Below are positions 46,028-55,354 of a DNA stretch of 64,000 bases, one piece after another; within the stretch, counting starts at the first letter, position 1, and each line of letters begins with the position of its first letter. This DNA comes from DYJE01 sp041660385 (GTDB lineage Bacteria; Desulfobacterota; Desulfobacteria; Desulfobacterales; Desulfolunaceae), in contig JBAZWJ010000029.1 in NCBI GenBank assembly GCA_041660385.1, positions 7,369 through 71,368 of the forward strand, read 5' to 3'. The notes below the pieces were generated by a model. It made no database searches. It had not been told where the DNA came from and saw only the letters and a program-made list of their open reading frames with translations. Made by a program: the position numbers and the translations under genes.

Positions 46028-48655
46028 CGCGTTCAGTTCGGTGTCCAGCAACAGGCCTGTCATGCCAATGACTCCGTTCATGGGGGTGCGGATTTCATGG
46101 CTCATATTGGCCAAGAATTCGCTTTTGGCGATGCTTGCCATCTCCGGGATCAGTTCACGGATGTTCCGCTCCAGAGCCTCTGCCTCACTCCAGCCGTATA
46201 TCCAGACCGCTGCCGGATTCCAGGCCATGATACGTCCTTCCAGGTCTTGCAGAATAATAGCATCGTGTGAATCTCGCACCACCACCGCCATACGAATCAG
46301 ATTATTGGCTTTCCGCAGCGATGCCTGCGTTTTCTTCATCTGAGTGATATCAACAAAGGTGATGACCGCACCCTCAATGACATTATCGATCGTGCGGTAG
46401 GGTTGGATCCGCAGCGTATACCACCCACCTTCCGTGGTCTGCACTTCCGTTTCTTTGGGGATCAGGGTGTCCAACACGGACTGAATAGCAGATGCCAGGT
46501 CATTGTAGCCCCGTAGATTTGGGACGATGTGACTCACGGGACGACCGATGTCCCCCGTGATCAGATTGATAATCTGAGTGGCCGTGGGGGTGAAACGCAG
46601 GATGCGCAAATTATGATCGACAAAAACGGTGGCGATCCCCGTCCCGGCCAGAAGGTTGTTCATATCGTTATTGGCCTGTGACAGATCCACCACCTTGGTC
46701 TGAAGTTCGGAATTGACCGTGGCCAGCTCTTCATTAATCGACTGCAATTCTTCTTTTGAGGTCTCCAGCTCTTCATTTGTGGATTGCAGTTCTTCGTTTA
46801 CAGACTGCATTTCCTCGTTCGAAGATTTAAGCTCTTCGTTGGACGTTTCGAGTTCCTCGTTGGCTGTCTGGAGGTATTCTTCCTTGGATCGAAGCTCCTT
46901 TTGAAGTGCCTCTATATGGTTGTTTGTGTCGTCTATCGAAGGAGCCGTACCGTCAGGGCCAGATACCGGGTCACGGTCCACCCGTTCCGATATCGACGAT
47001 TCCTCAAGGATCACTATGTACAACGGTTCGTTGATTGCTGGACCGGCATCTGTATCCACCGGACGGATTATCAGGTTGACCAGAGTATAGTCCCCATTGG
47101 TCTTGACCCGCAGATTCGAACGACGCACCGTTTCTTTCTCCATGACGGCCCGGTGCAGGGCTATGGCCAGATCGGCCCGTAAGCCCTCGCGGGCCATTTT
47201 AAGAATATTGTAGGCACCGGTCTCACCCTGGGACGGTTCCAGGTACATGCCGGTGCGGCCATGCAAATAAAAGATATCTCCGATTCTGTTGACGAGAGCG
47301 CTTGTCGGGGCAATCTGTTGCAGGAGAGTCTGTTCGGTCACTTCGCGAAGCGACAGTTTCCCGGTCATGGGCTGCTTGCCACCTTTCACATGCTGTTCTG
47401 CATCTTTCGCCGCGAGTGGCAGCTGGAAGCGATCCAGAACAACGCGTCTGGTTCTGTGCGCATCCTCTCTGGATTTATACAGCTTCATTTTACGGTCCAG
47501 CGTGTCAAAGAGAGCTGAAAATTCGCCGACGGTTTCAGACGTGCCGAGAAAGAGAATACCGCCAGGGTTCAATGCGTAGTGGAACAGGGGAATGATTTTC
47601 TTCTGCAGGTCAACGCCCAGATAGATGAGCAGATTGCGACAACTGATGAGGTCGAGTTTGGAGAACGGCGGATCTTTGATGACGTTCTGCTCGGAAAAGA
47701 CCAGCATGTCCCGGATGCTTTTGTGGATACGGTAGAGGTTACCGTCAGACTCAGCCGAAAAAAAACGTTCCAGTCGCTCCGGGGTGAGATCGACGGCAAT
47801 GCTGGCCGAATAGAGACCTGATCTGGCCGTGGAAATGGCACGGCTGTCAATGTCGGTGGCGAAAATCTGGATCTTGTAACTCTGCTTCTGATTCTCCATG
47901 TACTCGGCAAGCAGGATCGCGAGAGAATAGGCCTCCTCGCCGGTGGAACAGCCCGGTGACCAGATGCGGATTAAAGAACCTGTCGGCTTGTCGGCAAAAA
48001 TTTCGGGAATGATTTTTTCCTCAAGGACCTTAAAGGCCTCCGGGTCGCGGAAGAAATTGGTGACCCCGATTAACAGATCGCAGAAAAGGGCCTTGATCTC
48101 CGTCGGCGTCTGTTGGAGATAGTCGACGTAGTTGTCTATTGTTTCTATCTGATGGACGGCCATACGTCGTGCGATCCGGCGCTGAATGGTGTTCGGTTTG
48201 TATCCTGAGAAATCGTGGCCTACCTGGCCGCGCAGCAGGATGAAGATCTTGCGCTGAGCGTTCTCGGCCTGAGGTGTCGAAAGGGATGTCTGCTGGAGGC
48301 CTTGGGCGAAGGCCTTACTCGAATAGGCGATAAGTTGGGCGGGCATCTCAGCTGGCGGTAGCTCGTAATCCACCAGACCGGTGGCGATGGCACTGCCGCC
48401 CTCGCCCTTGATGGCCCGGACTCCCAGCGTTCCGTCACTTCCGGTACCGGAAAGCACGATACAGATGGCCCGCGCATGCTGGTCCTGGGCCAGCGAGCGA
48501 AAGAAAAAGTCGATCGGCAACCGGTGACCCCGGGGTGCAGAGGGTGCTAATAATTGCAGGGTGCCGTTCAAAAAAGCCATGTCGCGGCCCGGCGGGATGA
48601 TGTATATGCTGTTGGGCTGAACCGTCATGCCATCTTCGACTTCAAAGACCTGCAT
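46001..48655 (-). pseudogene. CheB-CheR-PAS-histidine kinase fusion, truncated at both ends
   Basis: Domains in order: the C-terminal half of a CheB methylesterase (about 1-105, with GTGSDGTLGVRAI), CheR methyltransferase (about 130-390, WSPGCSTGEEAYSLAI), a long Glu/Ser coiled coil (about 595-680, repeated SNEELQS units), PAS domain(s) (about 680-855), and the HisKA start FLANMSHEIRTPMNGVIGM. The CheB serine (GASAGG) and its His are missing: coding similarity extends only seven residues upstream of the first ATG (LIRRYTR), then meets the end of the receiver gene at 48673. At the 3' end, after LLDTELN, the frame is lost; about 75 residues of the kinase are deleted and the remainder continues in the fragment at 45403-46027. 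Confidence 0.85.
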
Positions 48656-48672
48656 GCGGGTGTAGCGCCGGA

Positions 48673-49077
48673 TCAGATCAGTCCCAGGGATTTCAGCTCT
48701 TTATTCAACTTATCGACCTGAATGGGTTTGACAAGATAGGCGTCGCACATCTCGCTGAACGACTCCAATATGTTTTTCGCGTCTGTGTGGGCAGTCTGCA
48801 TGATGATTTTTGCCCCATGGCCGAGCATGATTCCATCTTCCTCTTCGATGGCGCGTATCCGTTTCAGGGTTTCCTGGCCGTCCATTTCCGGCATCATGAT
48901 ATCCAGAAATACCAGTTGATAAGGCTTCTTATTGTGGAGGGCATCTTGAAATGCAACAACGGCTTCCACTCCATTGACGGCGATATGGCAGGCACCATAT
49001 TGGCTCATGACTTCCTGAAGAAGAATGCGGCTTGTAAAATCATCTTCGACAATCAATACCCTTAAGGGCATTTTCAT
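48673..49077 (-). CDS. CheY-like single-domain response regulator
   Basis: A 134-residue receiver: acidic pair in VLIVEDDFTSR (10-15), phospho-acceptor D59 in LVFLDIMMPEMDG, Thr in MQTAH and Lys in YLVKPI. There is no output domain. The start at ATG 49077 has AGGAGG nine bases upstream. Its last codons overlap the seam with the truncated CheB/CheR kinase gene, so whether the original partner was that kinase is unclear. The extended ORF up to 49107 is not needed. Confidence 0.9.
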   Translation of the reverse strand: MKMPLRVLIVEDDFTSRILLQEVMSQYGACHIAVNGVEAVVAFQDALHNKKPYQLVFLDIMMPEMDGQETLKRIRAIEEEDGIMLGHGAKIIMQTAHTDAKNILESFSEMCDAYLVKPIQVDKLNKELKSLGLI

Positions 49078-49294
49078 ATTATCCTCCTGAATAATTAGTT
49101 TTATCATTAATCGCCATTGAGGTCATCTGGTCTTGGTTGCTTGAATTGCGCGGTTTGTCTTTTTTTGATTTCAAAATAAAGAAAGGAGACATCGTGTTGT
49201 TATTAAATTATAATAACATAATGTGGTTGATTCAAAAAACCCCTTATTGAATAGAAGTAAAAAATAATTCGAAATCTATATTGTATATGTTAAA

Positions 49295-50491
49295 TTATCC
49301 CATTCTTTCATCAAGACTAACAGCCCGCATCAGCATGCTGACCGCTTCGTTGATTTCGAAAAATTTGTCGATGCGTTTGTCATCGATCCTGAAATACCAT
49401 CTGAGAATCATGTGGCCCATGATGCCCATGAACAGATTTTTGAAGACGCGGTTATTGATTTCGGGGCGGATGCTGCCGTCTTTTTTCCCCTGATCCAGGA
49501 CGGGGTTGAACGCATTGACATAGGATGCGTAGCTTTTTTTGGCGGCAGAGCGATAAAATCGCTTGTTGAAAATCCCGTCAAAGATGAAAATCTTCATGAA
49601 CTCCGGCTGACTGAGATAGATGAAGAAATGGTGCTGGATCATCTGTTTTAGGCGCCACAGGGGGCTTTGCCGTGTGCTGATTTCTCGGAAAATGGCCGAA
49701 TGGTTTGAAAGCTGGTGATCCAGAGTTGAGAACAACAGGTCTTCCTTGTTTTTGAAATACTCGTAAAGGGTGCCTTCTGCCACACCTGCTCTGCGGGAAA
49801 TGTCCAAGGTTGTGGCGCTGTCATAGCCTTTTTCAGCGAAGATCCGTTCAGCGGCCCGGAGTATCCGGCCAGCCTTGTCCGATTCGTCTTCGTTTTTTTT
49901 TTCTTTTTTGAGGAGCATGGGAAGAAGAAGAACCATGATGTCGTCCATGTCTTTATGCGCTTCTTCCGTTTCATGGGCTGCTAGAGTATGTATGGATTCC
50001 ATATCAAGAAGGCCGAAAATCGCATCACGAACCACGGGGATATGGAGGTCTTCTCTGAACGTTCCGTTATGGATACATTCTTCAATGATGTTGCGCATAA
50101 AAACGGTCCATTCCCTGAAGTATTTGAACGCTTCATGGTGGAAAAAACGTTCTTTGGACCGGCATTCGAAGATGGTGAGGTTGGTGTAATTGGGGTTCTT
50201 GTCGTGATAATGAAGTTGGAGATACATGAATTCTCTAAGACGTTCCAGGGGATCTACACGGCCTTCCAGATGTTTTTTAAGAACATCCGTCAGGGTTTTC
50301 ACCTGTTCTCCGGCTGAATAGAAAAGAAGATCTTCCTTGTTTTCATAATAATGATAGATGATGGAATCCGTAACCCCTGCTCGCTGGCTGATTTCGGATA
50401 TGGTGGTCTTCTTACCTTTTTCTCTGAAAATATCCACGGCGGCAGAAAGGATTTTGTCTTTTTTTGAGTCTTTATTCGATATTCTGGCCAA
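49295..50491 (-). CDS. Tandem (single-chain) TetR-type regulator
   Basis: A 398-residue polypeptide holding two complete TetR units. Unit 1: helix-turn-helix at ~12-55 (TISEISQRAGVTDSIIYHYY ENKEDLL) and helical ligand domain to ~200. Unit 2: helix-turn-helix at ~212-255 (TTLDISRRAGVAEGTLYEYF KNKEDLL) and a ligand domain to the end. There is a Lys/Glu-rich linker between. The frame is continuous, and both halves keep the expected residues, so this is not a frameshift fusion. The start is TTG 50491, with GGGAG eight bases upstream and no alternative before the first helix. It is divergent from the acyl-CoA dehydrogenase operon, whose promoter carries a single 24-bp near-palindrome. TetR proteins normally act as dimers; here one chain could fill one such site. 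Confidence 0.9.
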   Translation of the reverse strand: MARISNKDSKKDKILSAAVDIFREKGKKTTISEISQRAGVTDSIIYHYYENKEDLLFYSAGEQVKTLTDVLKKHLEGRVDPLERLREFMYLQLHYHDKNPNYTNLTIFECRSKERFFHHEAFKYFREWTVFMRNIIEECIHNGTFREDLHIPVVRDAIFGLLDMESIHTLAAHETEEAHKDMDDIMVLLLPMLLKKEKKNEDESDKAGRILRAAERIFAEKGYDSATTLDISRRAGVAEGTLYEYFKNKEDLLFSTLDHQLSNHSAIFREISTRQSPLWRLKQMIQHHFFIYLSQPEFMKIFIFDGIFNKRFYRSAAKKSYASYVNAFNPVLDQGKKDGSIRPEINNRVFKNLFMGIMGHMILRWYFRIDDKRIDKFFEINEAVSMLMRAVSLDERMG

Positions 50492-50615
50492 ACGTCATTT
50501 CTCCCGGAGTGGTTGGGGTCAAGGATTACAGTTATGTCTTACACTATTTTTACATCAGACCAACATGTTATTCAAGCGAACAGGTTTTTTCTTTTAAATC
50601 AAATTAATAAAACCT

Positions 50616-50650
50616 TACGGCATGTTATTTTTTCGCTCTGTATAAATAAT
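50616..50650. repeat. Partial copy of the ACGGCATGTTATTT...GCTCTGTA flank repeat
   Basis: The sequence from TACGGCATGTTATTTT to CGCTCTGTATAAATAAT matches the right flank of the hairpin repeat at 60420-60455 and the left flank of that at 54416-54445 (reverse complement). The hairpin itself is absent here. The remaining intergenic DNA (50492-50939) holds the promoter at 50811. Confidence 0.6.
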
Positions 50651-50810
50651 AGAACCATTACTGAGCAGTATTCAAGATAAAACATCAGAATATTGAAAGC
50701 AGGCCCGATAAATCAACAGCGAAAAATCTGTCGGACAAACAAAGTCATTATCATTAATATCATACGTTTTGAACCGATGCGACAAACTTTTTTCAGTTAT
50801 AAATTAAGGA

Positions 50811-50840
50811 TTGACAGAAATAGATTTCTTTCAATATAAT
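50811..50840 (+). promoter_or_regulatory. Strong sigma-70-type promoter with embedded 24-bp operator
   Basis: TTGACA (50811-50816) and TATAAT (50835-50840) are both exact consensus, 18 bases apart. From 50811 to 50834 the sequence is a near-perfect palindrome: arms TTGACAGAAAT and ATTTCTTTCAA around an AG centre, with one mismatch pair. The operator therefore covers the -35 box and all of the spacer, where a bound repressor would block RNA polymerase. The tandem TetR protein encoded divergently is the prime candidate. Confidence 0.85.
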
Positions 50841-50939
50841 CGAATTTTACTCAGTTTGTTTTGGGCCGTTTTTTCGTAAGTGGTGTATAGGCGGGGGATA
50901 TCTGCTAATCATATTCAACCATAAAACACATGAGGTAAC

Positions 50940-52745
50940 ATGCAAGGGAAATTCGTAAGTGAGAAAAATGTGAAGTTTCTTCTTCACGACGTATTCAATG
51001 CCGAAGCATTATGCAGTTACGACCTTTACAGCCAGCACAGCAGGAAGATGTTTGACATGGTGATTTCAGAAGCCATGAAGCTTGCCAAAAACCTGTATTA
51101 CCCCATTTTTACGGATATGGACCGGAAAGCTCCTGAATATGAAAACGGCGGCGTTAAAGTGCATCCCCATGTTCGGAAAATCATGAAAGAGGCGGGTGAC
51201 GGAGGCTGGATCGGGGCGACATTTTCCAGGGAAAACGGGGGAGAGCAACTTCCATGGATCGTGGCAGGGGTTTGTACGTATATTTTCTTTGCCGCCAATT
51301 ATTCTGCTGGCGTCTACCCAGAACTTACCCGGGGAGCGGCCAATCTCATTGCCGAATTCGGCGACGAAACCCTCAAAAAAACCTGGCTTCCCGATCTGCT
51401 TTCAGGACGTTTTCAAGGCACCATGGCCCTCACAGAACCCGAGGCCGGAAGCTCTCTTGCCGACATCACCACCACAGCCAAACCCCACCCGGACGGTTAT
51501 TACACCATAACTGGCCAGAAAGTGTTCATTTCAGGCGGTGATCATGACGGCGTGGATAACGTGGTTCACCTGATGCTGGCCAAGATCGAAGGCGCCCCTC
51601 CAGGCGTCAAGGGTATTTCCCTGTTTGTGGTGCCCAAACTCCGTAAAGACGATGCGGGGAATTTCACACCCAACGACGTGGTTGTTTCCCAGATCTATCA
51701 TAAAATGGGCTACAAAGGCTGCCCCATTACCCAGCTTGTCATGGGCGAAAAAGGCGATTGCCGTGGATATCTGGTAGGTGCACAACACAAGGGCCTACCC
51801 TACATGTTCCAGATGATGAATGAATCACGTCTCGGCGTGGGCCTTGGAGCCACAAGCATCGCCAGTGCGGCGTATTACGCAGCTCTGGATTACACGCGGT
51901 CAAGGAAACAGGGCCGGAAACCAGGCCAGAAAGATCCCTTGAGCCCCATGGTTCCCATTATTGATCACGCCGACGTGAAACGCATGCTCCTTTTCCAGCG
52001 CTCCGTCACCGAAGGCGCGTTGAGTCTGATCATGCAGTGCTATACCTATGCGGATCTGGAGCGGGTCACAACCGGTGAAGACAAGGAAAACTACCATCTG
52101 CTTCTTGAGCTTCTGACACCCATTGCCAAAACTTTTCCGTCGGAATACGGAATTCATTCCACCAGCCAGAGCATCCAGTGTTTCGGCGGGTACGGATACT
52201 GCGACGATTTCCCTGTGGAACAGCTTTACAGGGATGCCCGGATTCATCCCATTCACGAAGGCACCACAGCCATCCAGGGCATGGACCTTCTGGGACGTAA
52301 GATCATGATGAACAACGGAAAGGCGTATTCGCTGTTTGTGAAGGAAGTCACTGGGGCTATCGAAAAAGCGAAAGGCCACGAAGACCTTGTCGATTACGCA
52401 AAAAATCTGTCAGATGCCATGAAATCCCTTGAAAAAGTGACGCTTCACCTCATGGGTGTGGCCAGCCGGAACGGGACGGAAATCTTTCTTGCCGATGCTG
52501 TTTTATATCTGGACATGTTCGGCCTGATCGCCGTATCCTGGCAATGGTTACTCCAGGCACTTGCTGCTACAAAAGCCATTGCTGAATCAGATTCCAAAAA
52601 AGATGCCGATTTTTACGAAGGCAAGATCTTTGCCTTCCGTTATTTTGTGGGATACGAACTCCCGAAAATTTACGCTCTTGCCGAGCGCTTAATGGCGGAT
52701 GATCCGGTCACTGTGGAGTGTTTGTCTGTCCATTTCAATGATTGA
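50940..52745 (+). CDS. Acyl-CoA dehydrogenase (large, ~600-residue class)
   Basis: FAD-dependent alpha,beta-dehydrogenation of an acyl-CoA, with electrons passed to electron-transfer flavoprotein. At 601 residues it belongs to the long class, which has an extra C-terminal helical domain. Motifs: MALTEPEAGSSLADITTTAK (FAD/substrate loop), YTITGQKVFISGGDHDG, and the dimer/FAD segment IQCFGGYGYCDDFPVEQLYR DARI, HPIHEGTTAIQGMDLLGRK, where the Glu of HEGTT is the probable catalytic base. A TGAGGT lies just before ATG 50940. It heads the operon controlled from 50811, followed by an AbfD-like gene (20 bases) and enoyl-CoA hydratase. Confidence 0.94.
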   Translation: MQGKFVSEKNVKFLLHDVFNAEALCSYDLYSQHSRKMFDMVISEAMKLAKNLYYPIFTDMDRKAPEYENGGVKVHPHVRKIMKEAGDGGWIGATFSRENGGEQLPWIVAGVCTYIFFAANYSAGVYPELTRGAANLIAEFGDETLKKTWLPDLLSGRFQGTMALTEPEAGSSLADITTTAKPHPDGYYTITGQKVFISGGDHDGVDNVVHLMLAKIEGAPPGVKGISLFVVPKLRKDDAGNFTPNDVVVSQIYHKMGYKGCPITQLVMGEKGDCRGYLVGAQHKGLPYMFQMMNESRLGVGLGATSIASAAYYAALDYTRSRKQGRKPGQKDPLSPMVPIIDHADVKRMLLFQRSVTEGALSLIMQCYTYADLERVTTGEDKENYHLLLELLTPIAKTFPSEYGIHSTSQSIQCFGGYGYCDDFPVEQLYRDARIHPIHEGTTAIQGMDLLGRKIMMNNGKAYSLFVKEVTGAIEKAKGHEDLVDYAKNLSDAMKSLEKVTLHLMGVASRNGTEIFLADAVLYLDMFGLIAVSWQWLLQALAATKAIAESDSKKDADFYEGKIFAFRYFVGYELPKIYALAERLMADDPVTVECLSVHFND

Positions 52746-52764
52746 ACCAAGGAGGATTACCTTT

Positions 52765-54207
52765 ATGATGACACCCAAAGAATACGAAGAGAGTTTACGG
52801 AAACTCAACCTTGTGGTGTATATGTTCGGCAAACGTATCACCAACGTGGTGGACGACCCCATTATCCGGCCGTCCATGAACGCGGTGGCTTATACCTATA
52901 AACTGGCGGGAGATCCGGAGTACAAAGATATCATGACCGCCACCAGCCATCTTACAGGTAAGACCATCAACCGGTTCACCCACATTCATCAGAATGCCGG
53001 TGATCTGGTGAAGAAAACCAAAATGGGACGTCTTCTGGGGTCCCACACAGGTTGCTGTTTCCAGCGCTGTGTGGGCATGGATACATTGAACGCCCTTTCC
53101 ATTGTGACATACGACATCGATCAGAAGCACAACACCGCGTACAACAAACGTTTTCTCACCTATCTTGAAATGGTCCAGGAAAAAGACTATGTGATGGACG
53201 GTGCCATGACCGATCCCAAAGGGGACCGCAGCCTTCCTCCCCACAAACAGCCTGATCAGGACATGTTTCTCCGGGTGGTAGAAGAACGGCCTGACGGCAT
53301 CGTGGTGCGCGGAGCCAAAGCCCACCAGACAGGTGCGGTGAACTCCCATGAAATCATCGTCATGCCCACCATTTCCCTGAGAGAAGAAGACAAGGATTTC
53401 GCCATTTCCTTTGCCCTTCCCAGCGACGCTCCCGGCATCACATACATCATGGGCCGCCAGTCCTGCGACACCCGGAAGCTGGAAGGCGGAACCATGGACA
53501 TGGGCAACCGTTTCTTCGGCGGTCATGAAGCACTTGTGATTTTTGATGATGTGTTCGTACCCTGGAACCGGGTGTTTATGTACAAGGAATACGAGTTCGC
53601 CGGAAAGCTGGTGGAGATTTTTGCGTCTTACCACCGCCAGAGTTACGCCTGCAAAGTGGGCGTGGGCGATGTGCTTATCGGCGCCACCCAGACCATAGCC
53701 GAGTACAACGGCGTGGACAAGGCGTCCCATGTGAAAGATAAAATCATCGAGATGAACCATCTGAACGAAACCCTGTTCTGCGGCTCATTGTCCTGCGCGT
53801 CAGAAGGATACAAGGAAACAAGCGGCACCTATTGCGTGAACACGCTCCTTGCCAATGTGTGCAAACAGAACATCACCCGCTTTCCTTATGAAATCGCCCG
53901 ACTGGCCCAGGATATTGCTGGCGGTCTTGTGGTTACCCTGCCGTCGGAGCAGGATTTTAGAGCGCCAGAAACCGGGAAATGGATCGAGAAATATCTGAAA
54001 GGAAACTCCAGCGTCCCAACTGAAAAAAGAATGCGGATGTTGAGGCTTATCGAAAACATCACCCTTGGAACCGCTGCCGTGGGTTATCTCACCGAATCCA
54101 TGCACGGAGCCGGTTCACCCCAGGCCCAGCGCATTATGATCGCCCGTCAGGTGAACATGAAAGAAAAACAGAAACATGCAAAAAAGCTGGGTGGGATTGA
54201 AGAATAA
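52765..54207 (+). CDS. 4-hydroxybutyryl-CoA dehydratase-like protein (HpaB/AbfD family)
   Basis: A 480-residue member of the 4-hydroxyphenylacetate 3-hydroxylase/AbfD family. Cysteines C98 and C102 (GCCFQRCVGMD) and the YHRQSYAC segment with H290/C296 match the positions of the three Cys and one His that bind the 4Fe-4S cluster in clostridial 4-hydroxybutyryl-CoA dehydratase, arguing for a radical dehydratase/vinylacetyl-CoA isomerase rather than a flavin hydroxylase. The start at ATG 52765 follows AAGGAGG; the ORF extension to 52699 lies inside the previous gene. With acyl-CoA dehydrogenase before and enoyl-CoA hydratase after, it would interconvert 4-hydroxyacyl-, vinylacetyl- and crotonyl-type CoA esters. 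Substrate specificity is inferred. Confidence 0.88.
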   Translation: MMTPKEYEESLRKLNLVVYMFGKRITNVVDDPIIRPSMNAVAYTYKLAGDPEYKDIMTATSHLTGKTINRFTHIHQNAGDLVKKTKMGRLLGSHTGCCFQRCVGMDTLNALSIVTYDIDQKHNTAYNKRFLTYLEMVQEKDYVMDGAMTDPKGDRSLPPHKQPDQDMFLRVVEERPDGIVVRGAKAHQTGAVNSHEIIVMPTISLREEDKDFAISFALPSDAPGITYIMGRQSCDTRKLEGGTMDMGNRFFGGHEALVIFDDVFVPWNRVFMYKEYEFAGKLVEIFASYHRQSYACKVGVGDVLIGATQTIAEYNGVDKASHVKDKIIEMNHLNETLFCGSLSCASEGYKETSGTYCVNTLLANVCKQNITRFPYEIARLAQDIAGGLVVTLPSEQDFRAPETGKWIEKYLKGNSSVPTEKRMRMLRLIENITLGTAAVGYLTESMHGAGSPQAQRIMIARQVNMKEKQKHAKKLGGIEE

Positions 54208-54214
54208 GTGCTGG

Positions 54215-54265
54215 CCTCCGGCGGCCCTGCCGGGGCCAAACTTTTGAAAAGTTTGACAAACAGGT
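54215..54265. repeat. Dispersed repeat, copy 2 (inverted relative to 21410-21460)
   Basis: CCTCCGGCGGCCCTGCC followed by CAAACTTTTGAAAAGTTTG and ACAAACAGGT; the reverse complement of copy 1 with a few changes. It begins eight bases after the AbfD-like stop, so it may also act as a terminator or REP element. Confidence 0.8.
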
Positions 54266-54275
54266 ATTTCGACAG

Positions 54276-54357
54276 GTCGGGTTTGGAACCCGCCCCTACC
54301 TCGAGAACCACACCAAATAGCACATTACCCGTAGGGGCGGGTTCCAAACCCGACCCC
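54276..54357. repeat. Inverted pair of the GGGTTTGGAACCCGCC palindrome
   Basis: One copy (54276-54299) and its inverted partner (54331-54357) stand face to face, separated by 31 bases. Each is an imperfect palindrome itself, so the pair can form a long cruciform. Together with the neighbouring units the entire 54208-54585 gap is a cluster of repeats and has no gene. Confidence 0.85.
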
Positions 54358-54415
54358 ACAATAGCAAATGGCGCATCTTCCCGTCGGAACGAGGGCCGTG
54401 CAAAGAGTCCGATCT

Positions 54416-54500
54416 ATACAGAGCGCATGAAATAACACGCCGAAGGGTGGGCTTTCGCCCACCACATATGGTGGGCGAAAGCCCACCCTACATACGTAAT
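54416..54500. repeat. Hairpin repeat GGTGGGCTTTCGCCCACC with conserved flanks, copy A
   Basis: AGGGTGGGCTTTCGCCCACC ... GGTGGGCGAAAGCCCACCCT forms a long self-complementary unit with a CATATG centre (54444-54491), flanked by TACAGAGCGCATGAAATAAC on the left and CATACGTAA on the right. The unit at 60370-60452 is the same sequence inverted. Confidence 0.85.
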
Positions 54501-54585
54501 GAATATTTGCGCTATGTATATCTGCAATGAAATTTTAAGATATCAGCCTGAACGCAAATGAAAATTATAATCAACGGAGCCAATC

Positions 54586-55344
54586 ATGGATCTCGCCTAT
54601 CTGAAACTCGAAACAGAAGACAACGTGGCCGTTGTCACCATCAACCGGCCTGATAAAGGTAACTCTCTGTCGCCGGAGGTTTTGTTCGAAATTGAAATGC
54701 TTTTCAAACACCTGAGCGACCAGGAAGATATCCGGGTGGTGGTGCTCACCGGTGGAGAAAAACTCTTTTCCGCCGGTTTCGACCTGGATTTCATCCGAAC
54801 CCTTGAAAAAGTAAACAATGAGGAATTCACAGCTCTTTTTCACCGGGCATACCGGGCCATCATGTTTTGCAGTCAGCCCGTGATCGCCGCTGTGGGCGGT
54901 CCTGCCATTGCCGGTGGATTCGATCTGACGTTGATGTGTGATATTCGTTACGCTTCCGAGCGGGCCAAATTTGGCCAGCGTGAAATCGTCCTGTCGCTCA
55001 CACCCATTATGGACCCTCTGTGGCGCATCATCGGACTGGGAAGAGCCAAAGAAGTGGCACTCACAGGCCGTATTTACGATGCCGCCGAAGCGGAACGCAT
55101 GGGTTATGTCAGCAAGGTCTTTCCAACAGGCGAGCTTCTGAAAAATGTGATGGACATCGCCAGGACCATGGCCACTTACGACAGAACCTGCCTTGCCGAA
55201 ACCAAGATGCTGGCCAACATCATTCTGGATGAAGATCTGGACGGAGCCATGAAACAGCAGGAATGGTTATTTCGGACTTATATCGGTTCGGAGGACAACC
55301 ACAGGCGGATTGATGCATTGCGGGAAAAGCTCAAGAAAAAATGA
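54586..55344 (+). CDS. Enoyl-CoA hydratase/isomerase family protein
   Basis: Crotonase-fold enzyme of 252 residues hydrating or isomerising enoyl-CoA. Oxyanion-hole segments are present: GEKLFSAGFDLDF (60-72) and GGPAIAGGFDLTLMCDIRYA (104-123). Two glutamates fit the catalytic positions of crotonase (GQREIVLSL and AKEVALTG). CGGAG lies nine bases before the ATG. It is separated from the AbfD-like gene by a 378-base cluster of repeats, so it may have its own promoter, but direction and function fit the acyl-CoA dehydrogenase/AbfD pathway. Confidence 0.93.
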   Translation: MDLAYLKLETEDNVAVVTINRPDKGNSLSPEVLFEIEMLFKHLSDQEDIRVVVLTGGEKLFSAGFDLDFIRTLEKVNNEEFTALFHRAYRAIMFCSQPVIAAVGGPAIAGGFDLTLMCDIRYASERAKFGQREIVLSLTPIMDPLWRIIGLGRAKEVALTGRIYDAAEAERMGYVSKVFPTGELLKNVMDIARTMATYDRTCLAETKMLANIILDEDLDGAMKQQEWLFRTYIGSEDNHRRIDALREKLKKK

Positions 55345-55354
55345 GGAGATCAAA

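Noticed and set aside
49108..49294. Small gene after an AAAGGAG at about 49182
   Set aside because: The GTG-started frame is only 18 codons, AT-rich and without any recognisable pattern.
52795..53760. 321-codon open frame on the minus strand
   Set aside because: Antisense shadow of the AbfD-like gene; no start signal and no recognisable motif.
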